Below are positions 1 through 8,551 of a DNA stretch of 29,614 bases, piece after piece. The first letter of the stretch is position 1. Every line of letters starts with the position of its first letter. This DNA is from Lustribacter sp049512335 (GTDB lineage: Bacteria; Vulcanimicrobiota; Vulcanimicrobiia; Vulcanimicrobiales; Vulcanimicrobiaceae): the NCBI GenBank assembly GCA_049512335.1, contig JBEKXE010000046.1, forward strand, positions 1-29,614. Direction: 5' to 3'. Made by a program: the position numbers and the translations under genes. A model generated the notes under the pieces. It was given only the letters and a program-made list of their open reading frames with translations, did no database searches and was not told where the DNA came from.

Positions 1-813
1 CACGGCGCATTCCGCTCGCACCGGCCGATACCGCCGACGCGGGGCGTCGGCAAGGGGCTGCCGCGCTACGGCTACTACATCGAGAAAGGCGCGATCGACG
101 CGCACCTGCGCCGGCTCGAAGCGGCCGAAGCGCCGCACAGCGAGCCGATCCGGACGTCGGCATTCGGCGAAGCCGGGACGGCGATCTACTGGCAAGATCC
201 CGACGGCAATCAATTCGAATTCTGGGCGCCCGACGTGCTGCCGGAGGGCGCGATGAACGGCTGCTCGTCGGCGGGCGTCGGCCGCATCAGCCACGGAACG
301 TTCGAATCGCGCGATCTCGAGCGCACGGCGGCGTTCTTCAAACAGTTCTGCGAGCTCGAGCCGATCCGCAATGCCGATATCGCCGGCGACGTGCTCGCGT
401 TACGTTTGGCCGCCGGCGGCCGGCTCGTATTCGTGAAAACGGCCGAGCTCGGCGGACGCACGACCGGAATGGGAATGCGCGACGTGCACACCGCGCTGCT
501 CGTGCACAAGGACAGCTACTTCGCCAATTACCGGCGCATCTGGGACACCTTGCCGGAGTGGGACTTCGATCCCGCCGGCGAGCAACTCGTTGAAGGCGGG
601 GAAGCGATGCCCGCGCGCACCGTGCTGCACCCGAGTCCCGCCGGCCGCCGGTTCCACGCCATGACGCACCGCGGCGACGACTTCATCGACTGGGACACCA
701 ACCTCTGGCACTTCTACGGCGGCCGGCCGCTCGGGCCGTCGCTCGCGTTCTACGAAGGGCTCTCGATCGAGGACTACATCGCCGAGTGGGAACAGACCCG
801 CGCCCGGACGTGA
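1..813 (+). CDS. Two-domain VOC family protein, extradiol-dioxygenase-like (5' partial)
   Basis: The gene enters from the left edge in frame at base 1 and stops at TGA 811-813, so the N-terminus is missing. Two vicinal-oxygen-chelate modules are visible. The tail of the first ends in the classic DPDGNQFEFW strand near bases 195-225. A full second module begins with RISHGTF. This two-module layout resembles type I extradiol ring-cleavage dioxygenases (catechol 2,3-dioxygenase type), whose iron ligands His, His and Glu lie in the second module. Here the two histidines are seen (codons 292 and 487), but the expected Glu position reads NLWHFYGG, with His (codon 709) instead. The role is therefore probably metal-dependent ring cleavage or isomerisation, but this is not certain; a glyoxalase-like non-oxygenase is possible. 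The stop overlaps the next gene's GTG start (GTGA), implying translational coupling into the downstream Rieske operon. Confidence 0.8.
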   Translation, partial: HGAFRSHRPIPPTRGVGKGLPRYGYYIEKGAIDAHLRRLEAAEAPHSEPIRTSAFGEAGTAIYWQDPDGNQFEFWAPDVLPEGAMNGCSSAGVGRISHGTFESRDLERTAAFFKQFCELEPIRNADIAGDVLALRLAAGGRLVFVKTAELGGRTTGMGMRDVHTALLVHKDSYFANYRRIWDTLPEWDFDPAGEQLVEGGEAMPARTVLHPSPAGRRFHAMTHRGDDFIDWDTNLWHFYGGRPLGPSLAFYEGLSIEDYIAEWEQTRART

Positions 814-1340
814 AAGCAACGCTTTTCGCGCTTCTGCTGATCGCGCTCGGCACGCCGCTGGCTGCTGAGACCCAGCGTATGCCGCTGCAGATCACGGCCT
901 TCGATACGCACAGCGGCATCGTCGTCACGCACTTCAGCTTCCTGCAGGTTCGCAATCCGCATAAGGCGACGGCCCAAGAGAATTCGATCTCGGGGGCGCA
1001 CATGGGCGTCGCAACCAACGCCTGTGTCTCGTTCACGAACACGCTGCCGCGCAACGTGACCCAAGTCGACTTCCACTTCGTCTTCTACGACCGGTCGCGC
1101 GATCACGCGGGCGACGCCGACCTGATCCGGACCGGCACCTTCGCGCCCAATGCGCCGATCGACGTCAACCTGGCAAACCGGACGGGGCTCGAGGACACCA
1201 AGGATTGCATCCTAGTCCCCTTTCACGACCCGAACGTCGCGCTGGCGGTCGTGTTCGTGAAGTCCGCAACCTTCGCCGACGGCTCGCAGTGGGTCACGTC
1301 GGGTCCCGCCATCGCCGACCACCTCGGCCCGGAGAACTAA
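810..1340 (+). CDS. Small secreted protein of unknown function (176 aa)
   Basis: I do not recognise this family. The GTG at 810 is chosen because it overlaps the preceding stop (GTGA) and gives a clean Sec signal peptide: KATLFALLLIALGTPLAA, with cleavage near residue 19. The mature part of about 157 residues is rich in alternating hydrophobic/polar stretches (QVDFHFVFYD, LAVVFVKSATF) suggesting a beta-sandwich, and has only two cysteines (C72, C133) that could form a disulfide in the periplasm. Position between a VOC protein and a Rieske oxygenase, with GGAGAA at 1331 serving the next gene, argues it belongs to the same transcript. An accessory periplasmic role is inference only. Confidence 0.8.
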   Translation: MKATLFALLLIALGTPLAAETQRMPLQITAFDTHSGIVVTHFSFLQVRNPHKATAQENSISGAHMGVATNACVSFTNTLPRNVTQVDFHFVFYDRSRDHAGDADLIRTGTFAPNAPIDVNLANRTGLEDTKDCILVPFHDPNVALAVVFVKSATFADGSQWVTSGPAIADHLGPEN

Positions 1341-1346
1341 GCCTGC

Positions 1347-2621
1347 ATGCTCACCCGCGAAGAGAACGAACTGCTCACGCACATCGGACCCGGTACGCGC
1401 ATGGGCGCATTGCTGCGGCGCTACTGGTTTCCGGTCGCCGCGACGTCCGAGATGCACGAGCGCTGGACGATGCGCGTGCGTCTTTTAGGCGAGGATCTCG
1501 TGCTCTATCGGGATCGGAGCGGAGCGTTCGGGCTGATCGCGGAGTTCTGCCCGCACCGGCGCGCGTCGCTGGCGTACGGGATTCCGGAGCGCGACGGCAT
1601 TCGCTGTCCCTACCACGGCTGGAAGTTCGACGGCACCGGAACGTGCCTCGATCAACCCAACGAACCCGCCGGCAGCGCGTTCAAAGAGAAGGTCGCGACC
1701 GCCGCTTATCCGGTGCGCGAGTTGGGCGGCATGTTGTGGGCCTACGCCGGGCCGCTGCCCGCGCCGGAGATTCCGGCGATCGACGGTTTCGTCGTCGACG
1801 GCGCGATCCGGCTCGTCGGCAAGGCGGTCGTGCCGTGCAATTGGCTGCAGATCATGGAGAACTCGGTCGATCCGATCCACACCGAGTGGGCGCACGGCCA
1901 CCTCTCGGAGTTCGTCCGCAACGACGGGCAGCGGCCGAGCTCGCGCCGGCACGAACGCATCCGTTTCCGCGAATTCGAGTACGGGATCTACAAGCAGCGG
2001 CTGCTCGCCGGGCAGCCGGAAACCGCCGACGACTGGACCGTCGGCCATCCCGTGATCTTTCCGAACATTCTGGCGGTGGGCAACGCATCGCCGACCTGGC
2101 GGAACTTTGCGTTCCAGATTCGCGTCCCGATGGACGACACGAACACGCTGCACCTGTGGTACAACGCCTACATCCCGCCGGCCGGCGCGACGGCACCGCC
2201 GCACCTGTTCGAGCGCGTGTGGGCGTACGACGTGCCGTATCGCGACGAACGCGGTGAATATACCCTGCAGTACACCGATTCGCAAGACATCATGAATTGG
2301 ATCACCCAGGGCGCGATCGCCGACCGCTCGCTCGAGCGGCTCGGCACGACCGACATGGGCATCATCGCCTACCGCCAGATGCTGCACCGGGAGCTGGAGA
2401 AAGTCGAGCGCGGCGAGGATCCGATGGGCGTGATCCGCGATCCGGCGCGCAACCCGATCATCGAGTTGCCGCTCGAGAAGAACAAACACCACATGAGCGA
2501 CGGTTTCGAGAAGACCGCGCGGCGCTCGCGCTTGCGTTTCGCACCGATCATGGAAGACTTGGTGGCGGTCTTCGCGCAGCGACCGTCGACCGAAGGCGAA
2601 CTGGTCGGCGCCGGACGGTGA
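1347..2621 (+). CDS. Rieske [2Fe-2S] non-heme iron oxygenase, phthalate-dioxygenase-like (1)
   Basis: This is an aromatic-ring-hydroxylating oxygenase alpha subunit of the phthalate 4,5-dioxygenase type (424 aa). The Rieske cluster ligands are C68-P-H70 and C87-P-Y-H90, with a 16-residue spacer. The catalytic mononuclear iron site is seen as N172-S-V-D175-P-I-H178 followed by H183, with D175 being the residue expected to bridge electrons from the neighbouring subunit's Rieske centre. Such enzymes hydroxylate or O-/N-demethylate aromatic acids in the cytoplasm and need an external reductase, none of which is encoded here. The start follows GGAGAA (1331-1336). Its TGA overlaps the GTG of the following binding protein. 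It is a paralogue of the oxygenase at 3572, sharing the N-terminus MLTREENELL. The substrate cannot be predicted. Confidence 0.93.
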   Translation: MLTREENELLTHIGPGTRMGALLRRYWFPVAATSEMHERWTMRVRLLGEDLVLYRDRSGAFGLIAEFCPHRRASLAYGIPERDGIRCPYHGWKFDGTGTCLDQPNEPAGSAFKEKVATAAYPVRELGGMLWAYAGPLPAPEIPAIDGFVVDGAIRLVGKAVVPCNWLQIMENSVDPIHTEWAHGHLSEFVRNDGQRPSSRRHERIRFREFEYGIYKQRLLAGQPETADDWTVGHPVIFPNILAVGNASPTWRNFAFQIRVPMDDTNTLHLWYNAYIPPAGATAPPHLFERVWAYDVPYRDERGEYTLQYTDSQDIMNWITQGAIADRSLERLGTTDMGIIAYRQMLHRELEKVERGEDPMGVIRDPARNPIIELPLEKNKHHMSDGFEKTARRSRLRFAPIMEDLVAVFAQRPSTEGELVGAGR

Positions 2622-3535
2622 AGCGCGCCGGATTCGTCGCGCTCGCCGCCGGGGTTGCCGTCGCGCGCGCGGCGGACGCACAAGCCGACGCGGCCATTCA
2701 CGTCGGAGCCAGCTCGTTCGAAGCCAACGCCGGGGTCTACTACGCACTCGAGAACGGATTCTTCAAGCAAGCGGGTCTGAACGTCGACGCGCAGCCGTAC
2801 AACAACGGGGCGGCGATCGCCGCCGCCGTCGCCGGCGGTACGCTGCAGATCGGCTGCGCGAACCCGCTGCCGATTGCCGTCGCGCACGAACGCGGGCTCA
2901 ACTTCGTCATCATCGCGCCCGGAACGCTGCACGACACGAAGGTCGACCCGCCGAACTTTATGATCGCGCCGAACTCCCCGATTCGCACGGGCAAGGATTT
3001 CAACGGCACGACGATTGCCGTGACCGCGCTGCAAGGGCTCGATCCGCTCGGCGCGCTGGGCTGGATCGATCAGCACGGCGGTGATTCGCGCACCGTGAAG
3101 GTCATCGAGCTGCCGCACACGCTGATGGCGGATGCCGTCGGCGACGGGCGCGTCGCGGCGGCCCTGATGGCCGACCCGGCCCGCGCGGCCGCGCTCGCGG
3201 CCGGAAAAGTGCGCCCGCTGGCCGACAGCTACGTGTCGATCGGCAACCGCTTCTTCGTCTCGGCGTGGTTTGCGAATCGCGATTGGGCCGACAAGAACGC
3301 CGACGCCGTGCGCCGTTTCCGGGTCGCAATCGATCGCGCCGGCGATTGGGCCACGCGCAATCCCGTTCCGGCCGCGGCGATCTTGCGCAAGTACATGAAC
3401 ATCAGCGAGGACCGCGCTCACGAAGAGCATGCCGCCTCGATCGATCCCGCGTTCGTCCAGCCGATCATCGACGCGGCGGTGAAGTACAAGCTGCTCGATC
3501 GTCCGCTGGACGCGGGCGACATCATCTGGAAATAG
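2618..3535 (+). CDS. ABC-type substrate-binding protein, NMT1/THI5/SsuA-like (SBP1)
   Basis: Periplasmic binding protein of 305 aa starting at GTG 2618, which overlaps the Rieske stop (GTGA); the start gives a short Sec-type signal (KRAGFVALAAGVAVARAADAQA). The family signature seen in most binding proteins of this window is present: YYALENGFFKQAGLNVD near the N-terminus, W149-I-D-Q-H-G-G-D-S in the middle, and DPAFVQPIIDAAVKY near the end. The SsuA/TauA/THI5-like superfamily binds sulfonates, pyrimidines, thiamine precursors and other small organic anions. Direct coupling to a Rieske oxygenase suggests the ligand is that enzyme's substrate. No permease or ATPase is adjacent. Confidence 0.9.
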   Translation: MKRAGFVALAAGVAVARAADAQADAAIHVGASSFEANAGVYYALENGFFKQAGLNVDAQPYNNGAAIAAAVAGGTLQIGCANPLPIAVAHERGLNFVIIAPGTLHDTKVDPPNFMIAPNSPIRTGKDFNGTTIAVTALQGLDPLGALGWIDQHGGDSRTVKVIELPHTLMADAVGDGRVAAALMADPARAAALAAGKVRPLADSYVSIGNRFFVSAWFANRDWADKNADAVRRFRVAIDRAGDWATRNPVPAAAILRKYMNISEDRAHEEHAASIDPAFVQPIIDAAVKYKLLDRPLDAGDIIWK

Positions 3536-3571
3536 GGTAGGCCCGGCCCGCGGGAAGGCGAAATAGCCCGC

Positions 3572-4843
3572 ATGCTGACGCGCGAAGAGAACGAGCTTCT
3601 GTGCCAAGTCGGAGCCGGCACGCCGATGGGCACGATGCTGCGGCGGTACTGGATTCCCGCCGCGCTGACCGGCGAGCTCGAAGCGGGCGGCGCGCCGCGC
3701 CGCACGCGGTTGCTCGGTGAGGATCTCGTCGCGTTCCGCGCCGCCGACGGCACGGTCGGCGTGCTCGAAGAGCATTGCCCGCACCGCGGCGCATCGCTCG
3801 CGCTCGCGCGCAACGTCGACTGCACGTTGCAGTGCATCTATCACGGCTGGAAGGTCGCTCCGGACGGGCGCGTGCTGGACACGCCGGCCGAACCGGAAGG
3901 TTCGAACTTCGCCGCCAAGGTGCGCGCGCGCTCGTTCCCCGTCTACGAAGCCGGCGGCATCGTGTGGACCTACCTCGGCCCGCCCGAGAACGAGCCGCCG
4001 CAGATGCATTTCGACTGGATGTCGCGGCCGGCCGAACACCGCATGATCCAGAAGGTGTACGAAGAGTGCAACTGGGTGCAGTCGCTCGAAGGCGTGATCG
4101 ACACCGCGCACTCGAACTTCTTGCACTCGAACCTGATCAAGCCGGTCGCCGGACTCGACGTTACGACGATGGCTCCCGGCCAGGGCGAGACGCGGCGCCC
4201 GTCGGACGATACGTCGCCGCGCATCGAAGCCGAGACCACGCCGTACGGTTTCCGCTACGCCGCGATCCGGCACCCGCTGATCGATCCGGAGCTCCGCGAC
4301 TACGTGCGCGTGACGCTGTTCATCGCACCGTTCTACTCGTTCTTCCCCGGCCCCATGGGCTGGACGTACATGCAGGCGTTCGTGCCGATCGACGACGAGC
4401 ACACGATGTTCCACTTCGTCCAAGTGCAGCACGACGCGCCGGTCGACGCGGCGGCCCGCAAGCGCCGCGAGGAACGGGCGGCGATGCGGCCGGGCATCGA
4501 TCTGGATAGCGAGTATCATAAGTCGCGCCGCCGCGCGAACAACTGGCTGCAGGACCGCGCCGCGATGCTGGCCGGAAATTTCACCGGCATCGAGGGCGTC
4601 AACAACGAGGACATCGCGGTGCAAGAGAGCATGGGCGCGATCTACGACCGGACGAAGGAGCATCTGGGCGCCAGCGACACGGCGGTGATCCGCATGCGGC
4701 GCATCATGCTCGACGGCGTACGGCACTTCATGGACGGTGCGCCGCCGGTGGGGTTGGCCGAACCGGTCGCCTACGAAACGCTCCATGCGGAAGAACGCAT
4801 GGTGCCCAAGGGTGAATCCTGGCAAGCGTTCGCGCTTGCATGA
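3572..4843 (+). CDS. Rieske [2Fe-2S] non-heme iron oxygenase, phthalate-dioxygenase-like (2)
   Basis: Second oxygenase of the same family (423 aa). Rieske ligands are C69-P-H71 and C88-I-Y-H91. The iron-site motif is E173-G-V-I-D177-T-A-H180 with H185, which is the Q-x-x-E-G-x-x-D-x-x-H form typical of phthalate 4,5-dioxygenase-like enzymes. By contrast the first paralogue has E-N in place of E-G before the catalytic segment. GGAAGG at 3553-3558 precedes the ATG. Its ATGA overlap with SBP2 shows translational coupling. The two oxygenases differ well beyond close duplication, so they probably act on different substrates or consecutive steps. No ferredoxin or reductase gene is in the window. 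Confidence 0.93.
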   Translation: MLTREENELLCQVGAGTPMGTMLRRYWIPAALTGELEAGGAPRRTRLLGEDLVAFRAADGTVGVLEEHCPHRGASLALARNVDCTLQCIYHGWKVAPDGRVLDTPAEPEGSNFAAKVRARSFPVYEAGGIVWTYLGPPENEPPQMHFDWMSRPAEHRMIQKVYEECNWVQSLEGVIDTAHSNFLHSNLIKPVAGLDVTTMAPGQGETRRPSDDTSPRIEAETTPYGFRYAAIRHPLIDPELRDYVRVTLFIAPFYSFFPGPMGWTYMQAFVPIDDEHTMFHFVQVQHDAPVDAAARKRREERAAMRPGIDLDSEYHKSRRRANNWLQDRAAMLAGNFTGIEGVNNEDIAVQESMGAIYDRTKEHLGASDTAVIRMRRIMLDGVRHFMDGAPPVGLAEPVAYETLHAEERMVPKGESWQAFALA

Positions 4844-5877
4844 ACCGGCGTAACGCACTCGCCGCCGTAGCCGCCGTCGCCGCAGCGCCGTTCGGGCTGA
4901 ACGCGGCCGGGGCTGCCGACCCCTACGACGCGGCCAAAGCCGAAGGCGCGCTGACCGTCTACACCGGCGGCGTCGCCGCCGGTTCGGCCTCGCTCGTCAA
5001 GGCGTTCAACGCGCAGTTTCCCGGCATCGACGTCACGATCGTCGGCGACTACAGCAACGTCAACGACGTCAAGATCGACCGGCAGCTGAGCGAGAAGAAC
5101 GTCACCGCCGACGTCGCGGGTTTCCAGACCGTGCAGGACTTCGTGCGCTGGAAGCGCGCGGGCGAGCTTCTGCTCTTCAAGTTCGACGGCTTCGCGCTCT
5201 ACGAAGACCGCTACAAAGACCTCGACGGCGCGTTCACGGCGACGAACCTCAACCCGCTGACCTACGCTTACAATACGCAACTGGTCGCCGCAAGCGACGT
5301 CCCGAAAGCCGCGCCGGATTTCTTGAACCCGAAGTTTCACGGCCAAGCGATCACCTGCTATCCGCACGATGACGACGCGACCCTGTATCTCTTCTACACC
5401 CTGGTGCAGAAATACGGCTGGTCCTTCGTGGACGCGTACATGAAGACCGATCCGTTCTTCGTGGAAGGCCACGCTGGCGTCGTCACCGCGATCGCGAGCG
5501 GGAAAAAAAGCGTCAGCTTCGACAACTCCGAGCATACGGCGCTGGCCGCGAAAGCGCAGGGCAGCCCGATCGACGTGGCTTACTCGGCGGTCGACCCGAC
5601 GCCGATCTTCTACAATTCGATCGCCATCCTGCGCGCCGCGCCGCATCCGAACGCAGCCAAGTTGTGGGTGACGTTCGCACTGTCGAAAGACCAGCAGATC
5701 AAGACGCTGAACTGGTCGGCGCGCCGCGACGTCCCGCCGCCCGCCGGCCTGGCCCCGCTCGCGTCGCATCCGCTCGCCGACCGCTATCGTGATTTCGTGA
5801 CCCAGACCGATCTCGTCACGTCGTTGCGCAAGCGTTTCCTCGCCTACACCGGGCCGGTGGTCAACAAGTCGACATGA
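4840..5877 (+). CDS. Extracellular solute-binding protein family 1, Fe3+/thiamine-type (SBP2)
   Basis: This 345-aa binding protein is of a different family from its neighbours: family 1 (FbpA/AfuA/TbpA-like). The evidence is the N-terminal LTVYTGG strand, the FYNSIAIL segment and the C-terminal PNAAKLWVTFALSKDQQ helix. The signal peptide carries an RR pair (MNRRNALAAVAA) and ends at GAA-D near residue 26, so Tat export is possible. I see no adjacent Tyr-Tyr pair of the kind that binds ferric ion in FbpA, so free iron is doubtful. The family also contains binders of thiamine, phosphonates and polyamines. It overlaps both neighbours by 4 bases (ATGA at each end), tying it to the TPP-dependent enzyme downstream. 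Confidence 0.88.
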   Translation: MNRRNALAAVAAVAAAPFGLNAAGAADPYDAAKAEGALTVYTGGVAAGSASLVKAFNAQFPGIDVTIVGDYSNVNDVKIDRQLSEKNVTADVAGFQTVQDFVRWKRAGELLLFKFDGFALYEDRYKDLDGAFTATNLNPLTYAYNTQLVAASDVPKAAPDFLNPKFHGQAITCYPHDDDATLYLFYTLVQKYGWSFVDAYMKTDPFFVEGHAGVVTAIASGKKSVSFDNSEHTALAAKAQGSPIDVAYSAVDPTPIFYNSIAILRAAPHPNAAKLWVTFALSKDQQIKTLNWSARRDVPPPAGLAPLASHPLADRYRDFVTQTDLVTSLRKRFLAYTGPVVNKST

Positions 5878-7493
5878 AAGTCGCCGATGCGATCGCGCGG
5901 GTGCTCAAGGACGAAGGGGTCGAGTACCTGGTGTGTTACCCGCGCAACATGCTCATCGACCGTTGCGTCGAGGCCGGCATCCGGCCCATCGTCTGCCGGC
6001 AAGAGCGCGTCGGCGCGGGAATCGCCGACGGCATCAGCCGTTCGACCAACGGCAAAGCGATGGGCGTCTTCGCGCCGCAAGGCGGACCGGGAATCGAGAA
6101 CTCCTTTTCGGGAATCGCGCAATCGTTCAGCGACGGCATTCCGATGCTCGTGCTGCCCGGCCCGGCAACGATGGGCCGCAGCCACACCCTGCCGCACTTC
6201 AGCGCCGTCGACAACTTCACGCACGTCACCAAATGGGCTTGCGAGCTCGACGATCCGGCCCGCGTGTGGGAGCTGATGCGCCGTGCGTTCCACAACCTGC
6301 GCAGCGGACGCACCGGACCGGTCCTGATCGAGATGACCGGCGAGATCACCGAAGCCGAGTGCGGCGAGTACGACTACCGGCCGGTGCGCACCGTACGCTC
6401 GGCGCCCGATCCCGACGACATCCGTCGCGCCGCCGACGTGCTGCTCGCCGCGAAACGCCCGGTGATCCAGGCGGGCCAGGGCATTCTCTTCGCGGGCGCC
6501 ACCCCCGAGCTAGTGCGAGTTGCAGAACTGCTGCAGGCGCCCGTGCTTACGACGAACCCGGGCAAGAGCGGTTTCCCCGAAGACCACCCGCTCGCGCTCG
6601 GCGCGATGGTCAACGCGGGCCCGAAAGCGGCGTACGTTTTTCTCAAGGACGCCGACTGCGTGTTCGGTGCGGGAACGAGCCTCTCGCGGGTCGGATGGGC
6701 GCCGCGCATTCCGGCCGGCAAGCGGATGGTCCACCTGAGCAACGATCCGGTCGACATCAACAAAGACTATTTCCTCGACGCCGCGATCCTGGCCGATGCG
6801 AAGCTCGCGCTGCAAGCGCTGGCCGATGAGATCGTCGCGCGCAAGCACGTCGCCACGCGCGACGCAGCCGGCGAAGTCGGCGCGGTGCGGCGCGAGTGGG
6901 AAGCGGAATGGCTGCCGGAGTTAACCTCATCGGAGACGCCGATCAACCAGTACCGGGTGATCCACGAACTGGCGCAGCTGCTGACCGGCCGGCGCTCGAT
7001 CGTTACGCACGAAGCCGGCAGCCCGCGCGAGCAGATGGTCACGTTTTGGCAGAGTCGCACGCCTCGCGACTACCTCGGCTGGGGCAAATCGACGTCGCTC
7101 GGCGCGGGGCTGGGCATGATCATGGGTGCCAAACTGACCCATCCCGATGCCGTGTGCCTGAACGTGATGGGCGACGCCTCGATCGGCATGGTCGGCATGG
7201 ACATCGAAACCGCGGTGCGCAACCGCATCGGCATCGTCACGATCGTTTTCAACAACGGCATGATGGCCGGCGAGCGCTTCGGCATGGAGCACGCGATCGA
7301 CCGCTTCAACGCGATCGACCTCGGCGGAGACTACCGCGGCGTGGCCGCAGCGCTCGGCGCGTGGTCGAAGCGGATCGAACGCATCGACGACTTCGTGCCG
7401 GCGGCGCGCGAAGCGCTCGACGTCAGCGCGACCGGACGCCCGGCGCTCATCGAGGTGATGGCCAAGGAATGCACCCACTTCTCCCGCTACTGA
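5874..7493 (+). CDS. Thiamine-diphosphate-dependent enzyme, acetolactate-synthase-like
   Basis: 539 aa with the three-domain pyruvate-oxidase/decarboxylase-type layout. The catalytic glutamate that activates the thiazolium ring is E44 in CRQERVGAGIADG. The middle domain spans about residues 190-330. The C-terminal cofactor domain shows the GD-(x25)-NN thiamine-diphosphate/Mg motif: G433-D434 to N460-N461. In the first domain, PQGGPGIENSF replaces the TSGPG-type loop usual in acetolactate synthase. The enzyme probably cleaves or joins a 2-keto acid; benzoylformate- or sulfopyruvate-type decarboxylation, or carboligation, are all possible. No small regulatory subunit is adjacent, arguing against branched-chain amino-acid biosynthesis. 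It is translationally coupled to SBP2 upstream and followed after 4 bases by the cyclodeaminase-like gene. Confidence 0.9.
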   Translation: MKVADAIARVLKDEGVEYLVCYPRNMLIDRCVEAGIRPIVCRQERVGAGIADGISRSTNGKAMGVFAPQGGPGIENSFSGIAQSFSDGIPMLVLPGPATMGRSHTLPHFSAVDNFTHVTKWACELDDPARVWELMRRAFHNLRSGRTGPVLIEMTGEITEAECGEYDYRPVRTVRSAPDPDDIRRAADVLLAAKRPVIQAGQGILFAGATPELVRVAELLQAPVLTTNPGKSGFPEDHPLALGAMVNAGPKAAYVFLKDADCVFGAGTSLSRVGWAPRIPAGKRMVHLSNDPVDINKDYFLDAAILADAKLALQALADEIVARKHVATRDAAGEVGAVRREWEAEWLPELTSSETPINQYRVIHELAQLLTGRRSIVTHEAGSPREQMVTFWQSRTPRDYLGWGKSTSLGAGLGMIMGAKLTHPDAVCLNVMGDASIGMVGMDIETAVRNRIGIVTIVFNNGMMAGERFGMEHAIDRFNAIDLGGDYRGVAAALGAWSKRIERIDDFVPAAREALDVSATGRPALIEVMAKECTHFSRY

Positions 7494-7497
7494 ACGC

Positions 7498-8541
7498 GTG
7501 AAGCTCTTTAGCCTCGACGAGACGCGCGCCGCGCTGACGATGGCCGACGTCATCGGTGCGTTGCGCTTGCTCTACGAAGAGCTCGGCCACGCACGCGCAG
7601 CGAGCGGACCGCGCACCGACACGCTGTGCGAGTCGCCGAGCGGTGGAGCGTACGCGCTCAAGACCATGGACGGCGTGATTCCGAAGCTCGAGCTGGGCTC
7701 GGTGCGGATCAGCTCCGACGTGATCGACTGGCCCACGCTCAACGGTGCGGTCCGGCGCGACAAGGTTGCGGCGGCGCCGGGGGCGCGCTGGACCTCGCTA
7801 GTGCTGCTCTTTTCCACCGTCACCGGCGAGCCGTTGGCGATCCTGCCCGACGGCTACGTGCAGCGCATGCGCGTCGGCGGAACGTCGGCGATCGCGCTCG
7901 ACCTGATGGCGCGCCGGAACGTGAAGACGCTGGCCGTGCTCGGCTCGGGCGGCCAAGCCGGCTCGGCGCTGATGGGCGCGTGCGCGGTGCGTGAGTTCGC
8001 CGAGATTCGCGCCTGGAGCCCGAATCGCGCGCATCTCGAACGTTTCCGCGATGAGATGCAGGCCGAGCTCGGGCGCGAGATCGCGTTGGCGGACTCGGCG
8101 AAATCGCTGGTCGCGGGCGCCGACATCGTGCTCACCGCGACGAGCTCGACCGTGCCGGTGCTCGACGCCGCGTGGGTCGAGCCAGGCATGCACCTCGGCA
8201 GCGTGCGCCACGCGGAACTCGACGCGGCCACGTTGGGCCGGGCGGCGCACGTCGTCGTCCACTCGCACGCCGCGAGCCCCGTGAACACGGTCGTCGGCGC
8301 GGCGCAGCTCGCTGAAGGGGATCGCGGCTCGTCGTGGTCGGCCTATCCGACGCTCGGCGACCTCGTGTGCGGCAACGCGGCGACGCGCGCAAACGATGCC
8401 GAGGTAACATGCTTCGTCAACAACATCGGCCTCGGCACGCAGTTCACCGCCGTCGGCGCCAAACTGCTCGAGGTCGCGCGAACGCGCGATCTGGGGCGCG
8501 ACTTCCCCACCGAATGGTTCACCCAGAACGTGCGCTCGTGA
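7498..8541 (+). CDS. Ornithine cyclodeaminase / mu-crystallin family oxidoreductase
   Basis: 347 aa from a GTG four bases after the TPP-enzyme stop. A Rossmann NAD(P) site is seen as VLGSGGQAG (G149-G155), preceded by RMRVGGTSAIALDLMARRNVKT, the usual lead-in of this family. ADIVLTATSSTVPVLDAAWVEPGMHLGSV is the second diagnostic block. Known members are ornithine cyclodeaminase, alanine dehydrogenase (archaeal type), ketimine reductase and 2,3-diaminopropionate synthases, all working on imines or amino acids. Next to a 2-keto-acid-active TPP enzyme, a role in forming or reducing an imine of a keto acid is plausible, but that is inference. There is no separate Shine-Dalgarno sequence, so translation probably depends on coupling. 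Confidence 0.9.
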   Translation: MKLFSLDETRAALTMADVIGALRLLYEELGHARAASGPRTDTLCESPSGGAYALKTMDGVIPKLELGSVRISSDVIDWPTLNGAVRRDKVAAAPGARWTSLVLLFSTVTGEPLAILPDGYVQRMRVGGTSAIALDLMARRNVKTLAVLGSGGQAGSALMGACAVREFAEIRAWSPNRAHLERFRDEMQAELGREIALADSAKSLVAGADIVLTATSSTVPVLDAAWVEPGMHLGSVRHAELDAATLGRAAHVVVHSHAASPVNTVVGAAQLAEGDRGSSWSAYPTLGDLVCGNAATRANDAEVTCFVNNIGLGTQFTAVGAKLLEVARTRDLGRDFPTEWFTQNVRS

Positions 8542-8545
8542 GGTG
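8540..8545 (+). promoter_or_regulatory. Shine-Dalgarno fixing the SBP3 start
   Basis: GAGGTG overlaps the cyclodeaminase stop codon and sits 6 bases before ATG 8552. This favours that ATG over the in-frame GTG at 8543, which lies inside the site. Confidence 0.6.
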
Positions 8546-8551
8546 CCTGCG

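Noticed and set aside
1485..2747. Long minus-strand frame opposite the first Rieske gene.
   Set aside because: Same shadow effect; low-complexity Arg/Ala-rich translation without motifs.
2369..4858. Very long open frame (829 codons) on the minus strand opposite SBP1 and the second Rieske gene.
   Set aside because: It is an antisense shadow caused by high GC and codon bias. Its translation is Arg/His/Ala-rich with no domain, while the plus strand encodes complete recognised proteins.
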